A stretch of DNA of 64,000 nt from Alphaproteobacteria bacterium (lineage in GTDB: Bacteria > Pseudomonadota > Alphaproteobacteria > 16-39-46). Location of the stretch: positions 102,423 to 166,422 of the forward strand of contig JAGYKM010000003.1 in assembly GCA_018401675.1 (NCBI GenBank), given 5' to 3'. Shown in pieces: positions 37,642 to 47,800 of the stretch. The notes under the pieces were generated by a model. That model ran no database searches. It saw only the letters and a list, made by a program, of their open reading frames with translations, and had not been told where the DNA came from. Position numbers and translations under genes: made by a program. Each line of letters starts with the position of its first letter. Positions within the stretch are counted from its first letter, which is position 1.

Positions 37642-37899
37642 AGAAAGTCCTCCTTTAAAATAGCGCCTTTAGGTAAAAGAGGTTAAAAAAAACAACAGCA
37701 CCCTTCTCGACCTCATCCCAACGTGATTTACGAAAACCCTTCCGGCGCTGTGGAATCAAGATCAGCTTTGTATCTGTTCCCACCCAGCTTTTGGGCTCAC
37801 GAAAATGGAGAGAGAACAGAGCTTTGGGGGAAGGTTCCTCAGTTTATCCATGGCAGTAAACTGATCCTACTCCTGCCCTCCCTCACGCTTCCTTGTTGA
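37642..37899 (+). pseudogene. Out-of-frame remainder of the TilS C-terminal domain
   Basis: Pieces of a TilS C-terminal domain can be read in changing frames: LWTGLTVLEHPYYLGTIPFL (starting about 37545), LKIAPLGKRG, SQRDLRK, then TLPALWNQDQLCICSHPAFG and ending LTLPC at a TGA at 37897-37899. RxTLPALW is typical of this domain. Three or four one-base indels separate the blocks. It should be read together with the tilS entry. Confidence 0.65.
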
Positions 37900-37968
37900 A
37901 AGCTTCTAAAAAGAGGGTACGCTTATTTTTCTCGACTATAGGCTTCTAACATCTCTCCACTGGACTCA

Positions 37969-38532
37969 TCACACAGAATAGAGAGATTCTGGTGATAGCT
38001 GGCGCACCATAATTAATCCTTTGACTTCCTTTAGATATGAAGTAACGGCGCCAGGACGCGACGTGTAAGGATTTAAGTTGCTGATGCCAATTATGAAAGA
38101 GCCACTTGGGTTTTTTTGTGCTGCGTATATTTCTTGGACAGCAGGGCGCATCCCACCTGGTCTACTAAAATCTTGGACATTTTTTCCTACCAGCGCAGGG
38201 TATTTAACAGAACAGCGTAGTTTACCTCCTTTGGTCAAGACTGATACACCGTGAAAGTGCGATCCAATCTTTGTGCAGAAAGAACCATTTCTGTCGTTTA
38301 AATCTCTCAATCCCTTCTCCATGCCCACTCGTTGTATATGGGCCTCAGCCTTCTCTACTAATCTCTTTGCTTCTTTTTTACGCTGTTCTAGGATTTTATC
38401 ATCATTATCAACGTCTTCGAAGGTTTGTGGTCTTTGCTCTTTTCCAAATACATCCACCTTGACCGCTGAAACGCCTTGGCAAACCACAAAGGATAGAGCA
38501 GTACCTGTTAGTATATTAAAAATCTTTGACAT
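37969..38532 (-). CDS. Secreted single-Cache-like protein, paralogue 1
   Basis: 187 residues with a signal peptide (TGTALSFVVCQGVSA). The mature part follows the single-Cache sensory fold: EQRKKEAKRLVEKAEAHIQR, GSFCTKIGSHFHGVSVLTKG, CSVKYPALVGKNVQDF and SNLNPYTSRPGAV. Normally Cache domains sit in receptors and bind small ligands; here there is no membrane or signalling domain, so it is a free periplasmic or secreted protein. It is the most diverged of three tandem copies and ends earlier than the others. The ligand is unknown. Confidence 0.6.
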   Translation of the reverse strand: MSKIFNILTGTALSFVVCQGVSAVKVDVFGKEQRPQTFEDVDNDDKILEQRKKEAKRLVEKAEAHIQRVGMEKGLRDLNDRNGSFCTKIGSHFHGVSVLTKGGKLRCSVKYPALVGKNVQDFSRPGGMRPAVQEIYAAQKNPSGSFIIGISNLNPYTSRPGAVTSYLKEVKGLIMVRQLSPESLYSV

Positions 38533-38721
38533 TTTAAGAAATCCTCCTGTGTAAATTTTTATTGTTTTACTTTTAAGCTTTCTTCGGATGAGCGTTATTG
38601 ATCAACCACTTAGACGTCTTAAACTCAAGACGAGACGAAATCACAATATCCCCACCCACTTAAAAAATCTGTTTATAGGTAAGCCCCTCTGGTAGTAGAT
38701 AAAGGCTACCTATAAATTTAC

Positions 38722-39330
38722 TTACTCCTCTGTATACAAGTCTATATCCTCGGCTGCTATTAAGTTTCTATAGGAACCCATGGGATGGTGAGCTTCGGCA
38801 ACAAAAATCATACCGTCATGCTCACGCACATAGGTGCTACTTACTCCTGGTTTTCCGGTATAAGGATCTAAATTGCTCATGTGGGTATAGAAAGTTCCCT
38901 CTGGATGTGCTGCTGCCGCTGCCACAACCTTCGGGGAATCCATCTGGTCTCCGGGGCTTCTCCACCCAATGTCATTTGTGCCAACGAGACCTGGGAACGT
39001 GCATGAAACCAAGTTATCTCTTTCCGTAGTTGTTATATATACCCCCGTATAGTGCTTGCTTACTTTGATGCAAAAGTCTCCACCTCTCATGCCGATGATT
39101 GCAAAAGCCTCAGGGCCTTCTTTTTTATAAAGATCAATAGCCTTATTCACCATCTCTTTTGCCCTGGCTTTACGATCTGCGAGTATCTTTTCGGATTTTT
39201 GTAAAGCGGAGAGAGACCCTTTTTTATTCTGTGTCTTCATTTCTCCGTCTGACATCTGAACGGCGCCCACATTTTGGCTCAAGACAACGCCTACAGCTGC
39301 GACTGATAGTATGTTAACTATTTTATACAT
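38722..39330 (-). CDS. Secreted single-Cache-like protein, paralogue 2
   Basis: 202 residues, signal peptide (ILSVAAVGVVLSQNVGA). Cache-like pattern: KAIDLYKKEGPEAFAIIGMR, GDFCIKVSKHYTGVYITTTE, FPGLVGTNDIGW, HMSNLDPYTGKPGVSSTYVR and DGMIFVAEAHH. These match the helix, the G-x-F strand, the LVGxN turn and the NPxTGxPG segment of single Cache domains. Ends in YTEE, like the YTHIHKK end of copy 3. A good ribosome-binding site (AGGAGG) lies upstream. Likely a product of tandem duplication. Confidence 0.65.
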   Translation of the reverse strand: MYKIVNILSVAAVGVVLSQNVGAVQMSDGEMKTQNKKGSLSALQKSEKILADRKARAKEMVNKAIDLYKKEGPEAFAIIGMRGGDFCIKVSKHYTGVYITTTERDNLVSCTFPGLVGTNDIGWRSPGDQMDSPKVVAAAAAHPEGTFYTHMSNLDPYTGKPGVSSTYVREHDGMIFVAEAHHPMGSYRNLIAAEDIDLYTEE

Positions 39331-39542
39331 TTATGACATCCTCCTGTTTTAGTTTTTAAATTTAATTTCTTTATTCTATCTCTTCGGGACTCTTCTAGAA
39401 ATCCCACACGCTCGTTCTGTTGATGGTAGATCGCCTGCCTTAAGAGAATAAAGCCACCTCCTTTGCGTCCCATTACCTCGTAAGCATCATCTGACATTTC
39501 TTGGCTCAAGGATTTTAGGAAATTCTGTTGCCTGTTATTTTT

Positions 39543-40160
39543 TTATTTCTTGTGTATATGTGTATACAAGTCCCCATTCTCTGCTGGCACAAGCTCACGA
39601 TAAGGGGAATCCAAGTGATAAGCTGGTGAAGAAAAAATAAGACCGTCATAAACCAGATAAAATATAGTGACCGTGCCTGGTATTCCGGTATGTGGATTCC
39701 TATTGCTCATATAGGTAACCTGCCCCCCTTCTGGATGGGCCTTAGCTTCATCTGCCAACAAACGCATAGGGTGGGTGCCATCGGGAGATTTCCAACTGAT
39801 ATCATTTGTCCCGACCAACCCCGGATACTTATATGAGGCCATCACGTCTCTCTCCAAAGTTGCTACAGATATCCCTGTACGAAACGGATTATTCTGATCA
39901 TCGAACATGCCTTCTTTCTTATTAATCATCGTAAAAACTTCTTTTCCTTTTTTTTTATATAGCTCGATTGTATTGGTTACTAACTCGACCGCCCGGGCTT
40001 TACGTTTTCCAAATGTATCATCTGCTCGATAACCATCTTTAACGCCCGCAAGCTTTTCCAACTTCGCATTGCTTGCGTGCCCAGAGTCCTGTGCCCGAAC
40101 GCCTTGGACCAATAGGATTGACAAAGCCGCCACAGCAACCAGTTGATAAATTTTAGACAT
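39543..40160 (-). CDS. Secreted single-Cache-like protein, paralogue 3
   Basis: 205 residues with a signal peptide (QLVAVAALSILLVQGVRA). It shows the Cache signature best: NTIELYKKKGKEVFTMINKK, GMFDDQNNPFRTGISVATLE, YPGLVGTNDISWKSPDGTHP, YMSNRNPHTGIPGTVTIFYL and DGLIFSSPAYHL. First of the tandem set and divergent from ftsH, with a 272-base shared upstream region. An AGGAGG precedes the ATG. Role unknown; binding of a small host or cell metabolite is the family-based guess. Confidence 0.7.
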   Translation of the reverse strand: MSKIYQLVAVAALSILLVQGVRAQDSGHASNAKLEKLAGVKDGYRADDTFGKRKARAVELVTNTIELYKKKGKEVFTMINKKEGMFDDQNNPFRTGISVATLERDVMASYKYPGLVGTNDISWKSPDGTHPMRLLADEAKAHPEGGQVTYMSNRNPHTGIPGTVTIFYLVYDGLIFSSPAYHLDSPYRELVPAENGDLYTHIHKK

Positions 40161-40432
40161 GTGTACCTCCTGCTTAATGAATTTTTAATTCTTATGCCTC
40201 ATCATATATATATTTTTCTTTCCTGACAACTTGGGCTGAGCATTTATCTTTATCTATAGTGTCTTTTTTTGCGTCAGATCAGATCTCTTTTCTCATTTTT
40301 CATCTATAGAAAATGTCAAAAACGTGGATTTTTAGCTACCAATCTATGTGTTATGGTATATAAAACTAATATGAGGCCGATAAGCTGGATTCTCATAAGC
40401 TTATTCGTACCCTAGGAGCAAAGGAGCTGAAC

Positions 40433-42338
40433 TTGAAAACTTTTAATAAAAATATTCTATTATGGATTGCCATTATTCTCGGCACCCTCATTATTTATAA
40501 TGTTTTTCAGTCGGGTTCCTCCACTACGGCTAACTCGGTGCCCTTCTCTGACTTTTTACAAGAGGCCGAACGGGGGCAAGTCAGAGACGTATTCATCCGC
40601 GGCAATGTGCTCACAGGCCATTTGTCTACAGGTCAAGTGTTTACCACTTATATGCCCAACCAAACAAACATCGTTGCTTTTTTAGCCGATAAAGATATTC
40701 GCATTTCGGCTGGCCCTTTGGAAGAATTTTCCTTTTTCCAAATGGTTCTCTCTTGGCTGCCCATGATTATTCTCGCCGGAATCTGGATATTTGCCTTGCG
40801 GCAAATGCAAGGAGGCGCTGGTGGCGGAAAAATTATGGGTTTTGGTAAATCTCGTGCGCGTTTACTCACCGAAAAACAAGGTCGCGTCACCTTTGAAGAT
40901 GTGGCGGGAATTGAAGAAACCAAACAAGAATTGGAAGAAATCGTTGAATTCTTAAAATTCCCTAAGAAATTCCAAAGGCTTGGTGGAGAAATCCCCAAGG
41001 GCGTCTTGCTTATCCCGGTCCTCCCTGGAACAAGGAAAAACCCTTTTAGCTCGAGCCATAGCTGGAGAAGCCAACGTACCCTTTTTTACCATTTCTGGGT
41101 CTGATTTTGTGGAAATGTTTGTAGGTGTGGGCGCGAGCCGGGTACGAGATATGTTTGAGCAAGCTAAAAAAAGTGCACCTTGTATTGTGTTTATTGATGA
41201 AATAGATGCGGTGGGACGTCACAGGGGCGCTGGCATGGGCGGTGGAAACGATGAACGGGAACAAACCCTTAACCAACTTCTGGTGGAGATGGATGGATTT
41301 GAAAGCAACGAGGGCGTGATTCTCATTGCGGCCACCAATAGACCGGATGTTCTAGATCCTGCCTTATTACGTCCTGGTCGTTTCGATCGACGGGTTATGG
41401 TTCCAGACCCCGACTTGGTTGGCCGGGAAAAAATCCTTCTGGTTCATATGCGCAAAATCCCCCTTTCCAAAAATGTGGATACACAAGTTATTGCCCGAGG
41501 CACTCCTGGCTTTTCAGGAGCTGATCTTAAAAACTTAGTCAACGAAGCGGCTTTATTAGCTGCACGGCGCAACAAGCGCTCTGTGACTATGGCTGAATTT
41601 GAAGAAGCAAAAGATAAGGTCATGATGGGCGCTGAACGTCGCTCTATGTTGATGAGTGAAGAGGAGCGTAAACTCACGGCTTATCATGAGTCAGGCCATG
41701 CCTTAGTCGCGGTGCGAATGAAAGAATCCGACCCCATTCATAAAGCCACTATTATCCCTAGAGGGCGGGCATTGGGCATGGTGGTTCGTCTTCCTGAGAC
41801 TGATCAACGCTCCTTAACCCGGGCGAAGCTCGAAGCAGACTTAGCTGTGGCAATGGGGGGTCGTATTGCTGAGGAGATGATCTTTGGTGCTGATAAAATA
41901 ACCACCGGGGCTTCTTCTGATATTAAGATGGCCACTGACATTGCCAGACGTATGGTAACTGAATGGGGAATGAGCCTTGAGCTAGGGCCCTTAAGCTATG
42001 GAGATCGAGGTCAAGATTTTTCTCCTTATGCGCCTGCTCAACAATTCTCAGATTCGACCACGCGCTCTATTGATACAGAAATGAGAAAAATCATAGATCT
42101 GGCTTACAAAACGGCTTTTGACATTCTCCACGAATCTTTGGATGATCTTCATCTCCTGGCCCAAGCTCTTCTAGAACATGAAACCCTTACGGGGGAAGAG
42201 ATTCATCAAACCTTAAAGGGTAAACCTCTGGATAGGCCTGTTTCAAAACCCCCCATTCAAAAAGGAGCGTCTGTGCCAACTTCGCGGCCGTCACGTCCTT
42301 CGCGTCCCAAAAGCCCCAAACCCTCTCCGCATACCTAA
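40433..42338 (+). pseudogene. ftsH: ATP-dependent membrane zinc protease FtsH, frame broken inside Walker A
   Basis: FtsH degrades membrane and regulatory proteins and is normally essential or nearly so. The first block (40433 to about 41015; TTG start with AGGAG upstream) has both membrane helices and [20 protein letters not shown]. The second block (to 42338) has [13 protein letters not shown], the arginine-finger region and zinc motif HESGH (41685-41699), with ANGR-type lid elements. Between 41011 and 41034 the Walker A GPPGTGKT is split over three frames by extra bases (CCC for CC, AA for A, and two more before the GGT). With these removed the protein is complete. Sequencing error is quite likely. 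Confidence 0.9.
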
Positions 42339-42450
42339 GAGCTATCTTTTTTCTAGAAAATTTTTATTCTAGGTTTATGCCAAAACTAAATCTCTTCGGG
42401 CTATGTGTGCTTGTAAAAACTATTCCCAACCCCATAAGGATGCCCTCTAG

Positions 42451-43824
42451 ATGCCTTTTAAACCTTCTGAAAAGCTTTTTGGAACAGATGGCGTACGCGG
42501 AAAAGCCAATATTTTCCCAATGACTCCAGATACGGTTTTGCGCTTGGCACAATGTGCTGCCGCGAGTTTATCTCCCCATCCTGGGTACCATGGGGTGGTT
42601 ATTGGAAAAGACACGCGGCTCTCAGGATATATGATTGAACCAGCCCTTACGGCAGGGTTTATTTCTATGGGCTTGGATGTGTTTTTAGTAGGGCCTTTGC
42701 CCACGCCAGCTATTGCCATGCTTACGCGTTCTTTACGGGCTCAATTGGGTGTTATGATTTCAGCTTCTCATAATCCTGCTTCTGATAATGGCCTTAAATT
42801 TTTTGGAGAAGACGGATCAAAGCTCTCTTGCGCCGTTCAAGACACTATTGAAAAATTGTTTCACCAAGATCATCCCTTTCAGCTCGTTGGTTCTACGGAT
42901 CTTGGCCACGCACGAAGACTCGATGACGCACCTGGCCGGTACATCGAATATGTAAAGAGCGTTTTTCCAAAAAAACTAACCCTTGAGGGCTTAACCATCG
43001 TCTTAGATTGCGCCAATGGTGCCGCGTATAAAGTAGCCCCTCTTGTTTTTAAAGAACTGGGCGCCCATGTGATTACCATTGGCGATACTCCTGATGGTCA
43101 CAATATTAATGACGGATGTGGGGTTATGGACCCAGGCGCCCTTATTGAGGCTGTTTTAGAACACAAGGCTCACATGGGCATCGCCATGGATGGCGATGCT
43201 GATCGTCTGCTTATGGTGGATGAATACGGTAAGCTCATCAATGGAGATTGCCTGTTAGCCCTTCTTGCCCAATCCTATGATGAAAAGTCCCTTCTTCAAA
43301 AGCAAGGCGTAGTGGGCACTGTTATGTCAAACTTAGGGCTTGAGGCTTTCTTGCAATCCATAAATCTTCATTTAATTCGTACGCCAGTAGGCGATCGGCA
43401 CATATCCGATTACATGCGCACTCATGGGTACAATGTGGGTGGAGAACAATCAGGTCACATTATCATTGGCGAGGAGGCTACTTCTGGTGATGCTTTGTTA
43501 TCCGCTCTACAAGTTCTTGCCGCTCTTTTAGAAAGACAAGTTCCCGCCAGTTATCTCTCTTCACTTTTTACCCCTTTTCCTCAGATTATTAGGAATATTT
43601 CCCATGTAAGCGCCCAAGCGCTTGAACAAGAACGCGTGGTGAAAGTGGTTAATAGCGTTAAAGACCGGTTGGGATCTAAGGGCAGGATTCTGATTCGTCC
43701 TTCTGGCACAGAGCCGCTTTTGCGCATCATGATAGAAGGCGAAGATGATGCCTTTATTCAAGAACTGGCTTGTGAAGTAATTGAAGTTTTAGAATTTGAA
43801 AAAAACCTTCACCAGGCTCTTTAA
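42451..43824 (+). CDS. glmM: Phosphoglucosamine mutase GlmM
   Basis: Converts glucosamine-6-phosphate to glucosamine-1-phosphate for UDP-GlcNAc, peptidoglycan and LPS. 457 residues, intact. The phosphorylated serine is S106 in MISASHNPASDNGLKFF. The metal loop AMDGDADRLLMVDE and the substrate loop GGEQSGHII are present, as is the C-terminal phosphate-binding RPSGTEPLLRIM. It follows ftsH by 112 bases, the usual alphaproteobacterial order. Confidence 0.95.
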   Translation: MPFKPSEKLFGTDGVRGKANIFPMTPDTVLRLAQCAAASLSPHPGYHGVVIGKDTRLSGYMIEPALTAGFISMGLDVFLVGPLPTPAIAMLTRSLRAQLGVMISASHNPASDNGLKFFGEDGSKLSCAVQDTIEKLFHQDHPFQLVGSTDLGHARRLDDAPGRYIEYVKSVFPKKLTLEGLTIVLDCANGAAYKVAPLVFKELGAHVITIGDTPDGHNINDGCGVMDPGALIEAVLEHKAHMGIAMDGDADRLLMVDEYGKLINGDCLLALLAQSYDEKSLLQKQGVVGTVMSNLGLEAFLQSINLHLIRTPVGDRHISDYMRTHGYNVGGEQSGHIIIGEEATSGDALLSALQVLAALLERQVPASYLSSLFTPFPQIIRNISHVSAQALEQERVVKVVNSVKDRLGSKGRILIRPSGTEPLLRIMIEGEDDAFIQELACEVIEVLEFEKNLHQAL

Positions 43825-43965
43825 TATTCTTTCATAAATAGCCCTTCCTCAGTTGATAAGACAATTGTCATACTCACCTCATAGAGTGTTTGATTGGTTA
43901 GAAAATTGTTGCTAGGGTACCGCTCAGAAACTCTATTTTTTTCCCTCTTTTTGTGAGCCACAAGA

Positions 43966-44310
43966 ATGCCCCAAAGACTAGAAACAAAAATCACTCAATT
44001 ATTAGACAGTAAAAAAGCTATGGACATTCGTGTCATTCCCATGGCCCACCAATCTAGTCTCATGGACACCATGATTATTGCCACAGGCACCTCGACTCCC
44101 CACTTATCGGCTTTGGTCAAAAGCCTTTCTTCTTTATATGCCGAAAGTGCCCCGTTGTCCGTCTCTGGACTTTCAGGCAGTTCATGGGTTATCGTGGACT
44201 TTGGGCACATCGTGGTTCACCTTTTTACCCAAGAGACCAGAGAGTTCTATGCTTTAGAGTCCATGTGGCATCCCGGAGCCTTCCAGTCGGATACCAAAGG
44301 AGTTTTCTAG
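43966..44310 (+). CDS. rsfS: Ribosomal silencing factor RsfS
   Basis: Binds ribosomal protein L14 and blocks subunit joining when nutrients are low. 114 residues, with SLMDTMIIATGTSTPHLSALV and SSWVIVDFGHIVVHLFTQETREFYALESMW, the family core; usual consensus is WVLIDxGDVVVHVF. The stop is followed directly by the rlmH ATG (TAGATG), so translation is coupled. The rsfS-rlmH pair is widely conserved. Confidence 0.92.
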   Translation: MPQRLETKITQLLDSKKAMDIRVIPMAHQSSLMDTMIIATGTSTPHLSALVKSLSSLYAESAPLSVSGLSGSSWVIVDFGHIVVHLFTQETREFYALESMWHPGAFQSDTKGVF

Positions 44311-44751
44311 ATGAAGCTCCAAATACGTGCCAGCGGGAGTATTAAATCCCCCCCGCTCAAAGAGCTGTGTACTTATTATCAAAAACGCATGGTCCTCCCT
44401 CTTGAAATCCTGGAAGTGCCTTCTCAGTCGTCAAAAAAAACCACAAGTGCTTTTTTGGATCATAGATCTCCTGACTCGCTTACCTATCTTTTGGATGAAA
44501 CTGGAGATAACTTACCAAGCCTTGAGTGGGCCCGACTCATAGAGAAAGCTCAAATCCAAGGGCTTAAGTATATCTATTTTTTAATCGGAGACGCTCATGG
44601 ATTTGATGAGCAAACCCTCAATAGCTGCCCTTTGCGTCTTTCTTTTGGCGCACAAACATGGCCCCATGATTTAGTCAGACTCTTGCTCCTTGAACAGCTT
44701 TATCGGAGTCAACAAATCCTTTCCAACCACCCCTATCATAAACAAGGATAA
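44311..44751 (+). CDS. rlmH: 23S rRNA pseudouridine-1915 N3-methyltransferase RlmH
   Basis: SPOUT-class methyltransferase acting on helix 69 of 23S rRNA. 146 residues. Contains LLDETGDNLPSLEWARLI, the SAM-knot region YFLIGDAHGFDEQTL (consensus IGGAxG, here GDAHG), and the C-terminal signature WPHDLVRLLLLEQLYRSQQI with a pYHK tail. Slightly shorter and more diverged than typical, but all elements are there. Coupled to rsfS. Confidence 0.9.
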   Translation: MKLQIRASGSIKSPPLKELCTYYQKRMVLPLEILEVPSQSSKKTTSAFLDHRSPDSLTYLLDETGDNLPSLEWARLIEKAQIQGLKYIYFLIGDAHGFDEQTLNSCPLRLSFGAQTWPHDLVRLLLLEQLYRSQQILSNHPYHKQG

Positions 44752-44897
44752 GTACGTTTGGGATTTGAAGCGATGTTATCTTATGCGTTAGGTCATTTTG
44801 CTCTTCGAAAAAGTTCTGAGTGAAGCGATAGAAGAGGAACATACATTTTTTATCAAACTCACGGTCTCTACCCAACAATTTTTTAGATAAGATAAAT

Positions 44898-47800
44898 ATG
44901 TTAGAATATTTTGCCCACAAAACAATCAAATCTCCCTTTGGTGGATTCAGTTTTTTATTCCTTTTAATTCTATTTATAAGTTCTCTTTGTCTTGGAATGG
45001 AAGATGATGGCAGTCAGTCAGAACAATCTCCAATAATAGTGAAAAAGAAGGTCCGCCCTAACGTATCCAAGCGCTCCGCAGAAGATAAATCGGAGAATTT
45101 TGACTTCTCCCTTCTCGCGCATGCACAAGGGGATCCAGACGAATATACCCTAGTTTGTTTAGACTCACAGTTAATACCTTCAGGACAGTTAATACCTTCA
45201 GGACACAAAGTATCCAGCGATCAGGCTAAATCCTTTACCCCGGTTAAAGATTGGATTAGCAAAGGGTTGATTCAGAAATTAGATGCAGATCCAGAAGGAA
45301 ACGACCAAGATAACTCGTCTCCATTAAACATCAAGAGCCTCGCATGCGGGCCAGACAACAACATTCCCTATTACGTTGTTAGCCTCTACAAATCCACCTC
45401 CCATTTTTCTGCTGCAGCTAAGTTCACAGCCCGCCTAGAGGGCAAAGAGACATCTACCAATGAAAGAAATGAATTCCAAGCCTCCATGATTATTTTTCCT
45501 CAAGTAGAATCCACTTACGCTCTAGCTTATTTGCTGGGAAACTGGCGTCAGCTAGTTAATCTCCACGCAATTATTCAAGATTGGGGGCTACGCCTAGCTG
45601 CATCCCAACAGATTTTTAGTGACCGAAACATTAAACAATTGGGCGGAAAGAAAAGCTCTGATTCTAATCCCACCACCCGTCGAGAAAAAAAACAACGATT
45701 AGCAAAGATAGAAAGTTTTGGTCTTGAAGTCGGCACAGAAGGTTTACAAACCTTACGGGTCCTGCCCCGTTATGCTCTTAAAACTGAGAAGCCTCGATTG
45801 GTTACGGGAGAAAATTGGTTCAAATTTTTTCTTCCAGAAGACAAAGCAGAAAACCAAGCCAAGGAAGTAACTATTGAATCTTTGAGGAAAATGGCGGATT
45901 ACCTATTTGGCCTAAGTAACAGAGGACTTCAAACTCATAAGAAATTGAAGGCTTATATTGATGTACCCGAAGAGGATCCAAAAAAAATTACGGAACTAGA
46001 CGCAGTGCTGGAAAAAGTCCTAGGTGGCAAAGATGTGGCACAGCGCGTTTTTCCTGCTGATTTCATTTGGAAAACTTATGGAACTTCTCCACTGTTTACT
46101 TTTGGTGGAGCTAAGATTCGCTCCAATCTTCTGAAAATTCTATCAGGAAAAAAACCTACTCTTGGGTCTCTAATTTCCATCCAGAAACGAGGAACTGATT
46201 CCGACGTTCAACAAGAACCCTTAGGACGAATGATCTATACCCTGCCTATAGAGGATAAAGACGGTAATTTTTATCGCTTTAACTGTAGCCGGTGGTTCAG
46301 CGTCGCCTCGTCAAGATTCGAGGCTATCATTAAGAAAATGAGAGCATCCGACATCAAAATTAAAATGAATGATCTACTGCCCGACTATACACTAGAGGAT
46401 GCTATGGGAGATGGAACCGGTGACGATCTCTATCAAGAAGCGCGTTATAATAAAAGAGTTATTGTTGATCTCAATAAAACAAGACGAAATAAAGGAATTT
46501 TGCTTGATCGCTTAAATATATATTTTAAGGGGGTGGGGAATAGATTTGAGTTTGGAGATATGCTTTTTTTGGGGGAGACAGGTGAAATCTTAATAGTCCA
46601 TGTCAAAAGAAAAGAGGCTGGCGATATAGATCACCATAGAACTCAAGTTGAACGTTGTGCTGATTACTTAGCGACTGAATTCACCAAAGATAATGGGGGT
46701 AATATTTTACTTCAAGGGCACGTTAATGGCCTCTACATGGCCCATGATATTTCTCTTACTAAAGTAAAGAAGCAAGGAAAACGTCTTACCCATGGAAACT
46801 ATTTCGCCTGTGCTTTCGCTGATAAAAAACGAGCAAAAAAAGAAACATGGGTTGGTTTTGTAGAAACTAAGATCCTTTCCCCCGAAAACGATAAACAAAA
46901 TAAGGAGATAGGACGCCTAAAGAATCTCCTCCTACAGGTCGAGTTAGACGCATTTAAGGACCATGAAGGTGAATTTACTGTAGCTCTTGATGCTTTACTC
47001 GATTGCTTTCAAGAGAATAAACGTAAGGGAAAAGATGATTTTTCACTTGAATATGTCACCTCTTTTCTGGCAGGCACGCTCCAATGCATAAAAGTAAAAC
47101 AAACTTTATTCCCTTCAGGGGTGCTTACAGAGAAAACAAGAAAAAAGATTTCAATTGTTATGGCTGTGATTGATGACAGACAAATCGAAGGCCTTCGGAA
47201 AGCTAAAAAGGATTTAGCAGTTAAGAAAAAGATACCCAAGAAGAAGGAACGGGAAGCGGCGGTGGCTAAAGCCGAAAGGGAATTAAAATCTCTTAATGCC
47301 AAAGATCGTAGAACTGAGGGAGAAGTTTTTAAAAAACAGCATCTTTGGGGATTAGATCGCACCTATCAGATCGTCCAAAGAAATGGATTTTCTTTTAAGT
47401 TAGTTATCATTAATGAAAATGCTCAGCGCCCCAATTGGGATGCCTTTGGACCCATAGTGCACGCTGAAGAAGCCAGCCTTAGTGACGATACAGAAGATGA
47501 AGAATCCGGTTCAGAGAAAGGAATAAAAAAGAAAACAGCTCGCAAAACAACTGAGCCAGATAAGCAAGAAGAGCCTTTAACCTTTGATGCTTTATGGAAA
47601 AGTAAAAAAAAATTAGGAAAGTCAACTGATCTGGATCTAGGAGAAGCACAGAAATTCACCTATAGCACTCCTGATCCAGAAAAAGGACTCTATGGAGAGT
47701 ATCTGAGCTGCCCCACGGTGAGTGATGGAGACTGTTTCTTCCATGCCATATTTACGAAAGATGGAGACATTGAGGACACTGTAGTGAGCCAAGCTGCTGC

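Noticed and set aside
40980..41080. Separate start for the second FtsH block, making two independent genes
   Set aside because: The block's first residues ([17 protein letters not shown]) are a shifted reading of the Walker A region, so this is one broken gene.
47009..47362. 117-codon minus-strand open frame inside the OTU-protein gene
   Set aside because: Shadow of the long coding frame; its composition is explained by lysine- and glutamate-rich codons on the other strand.
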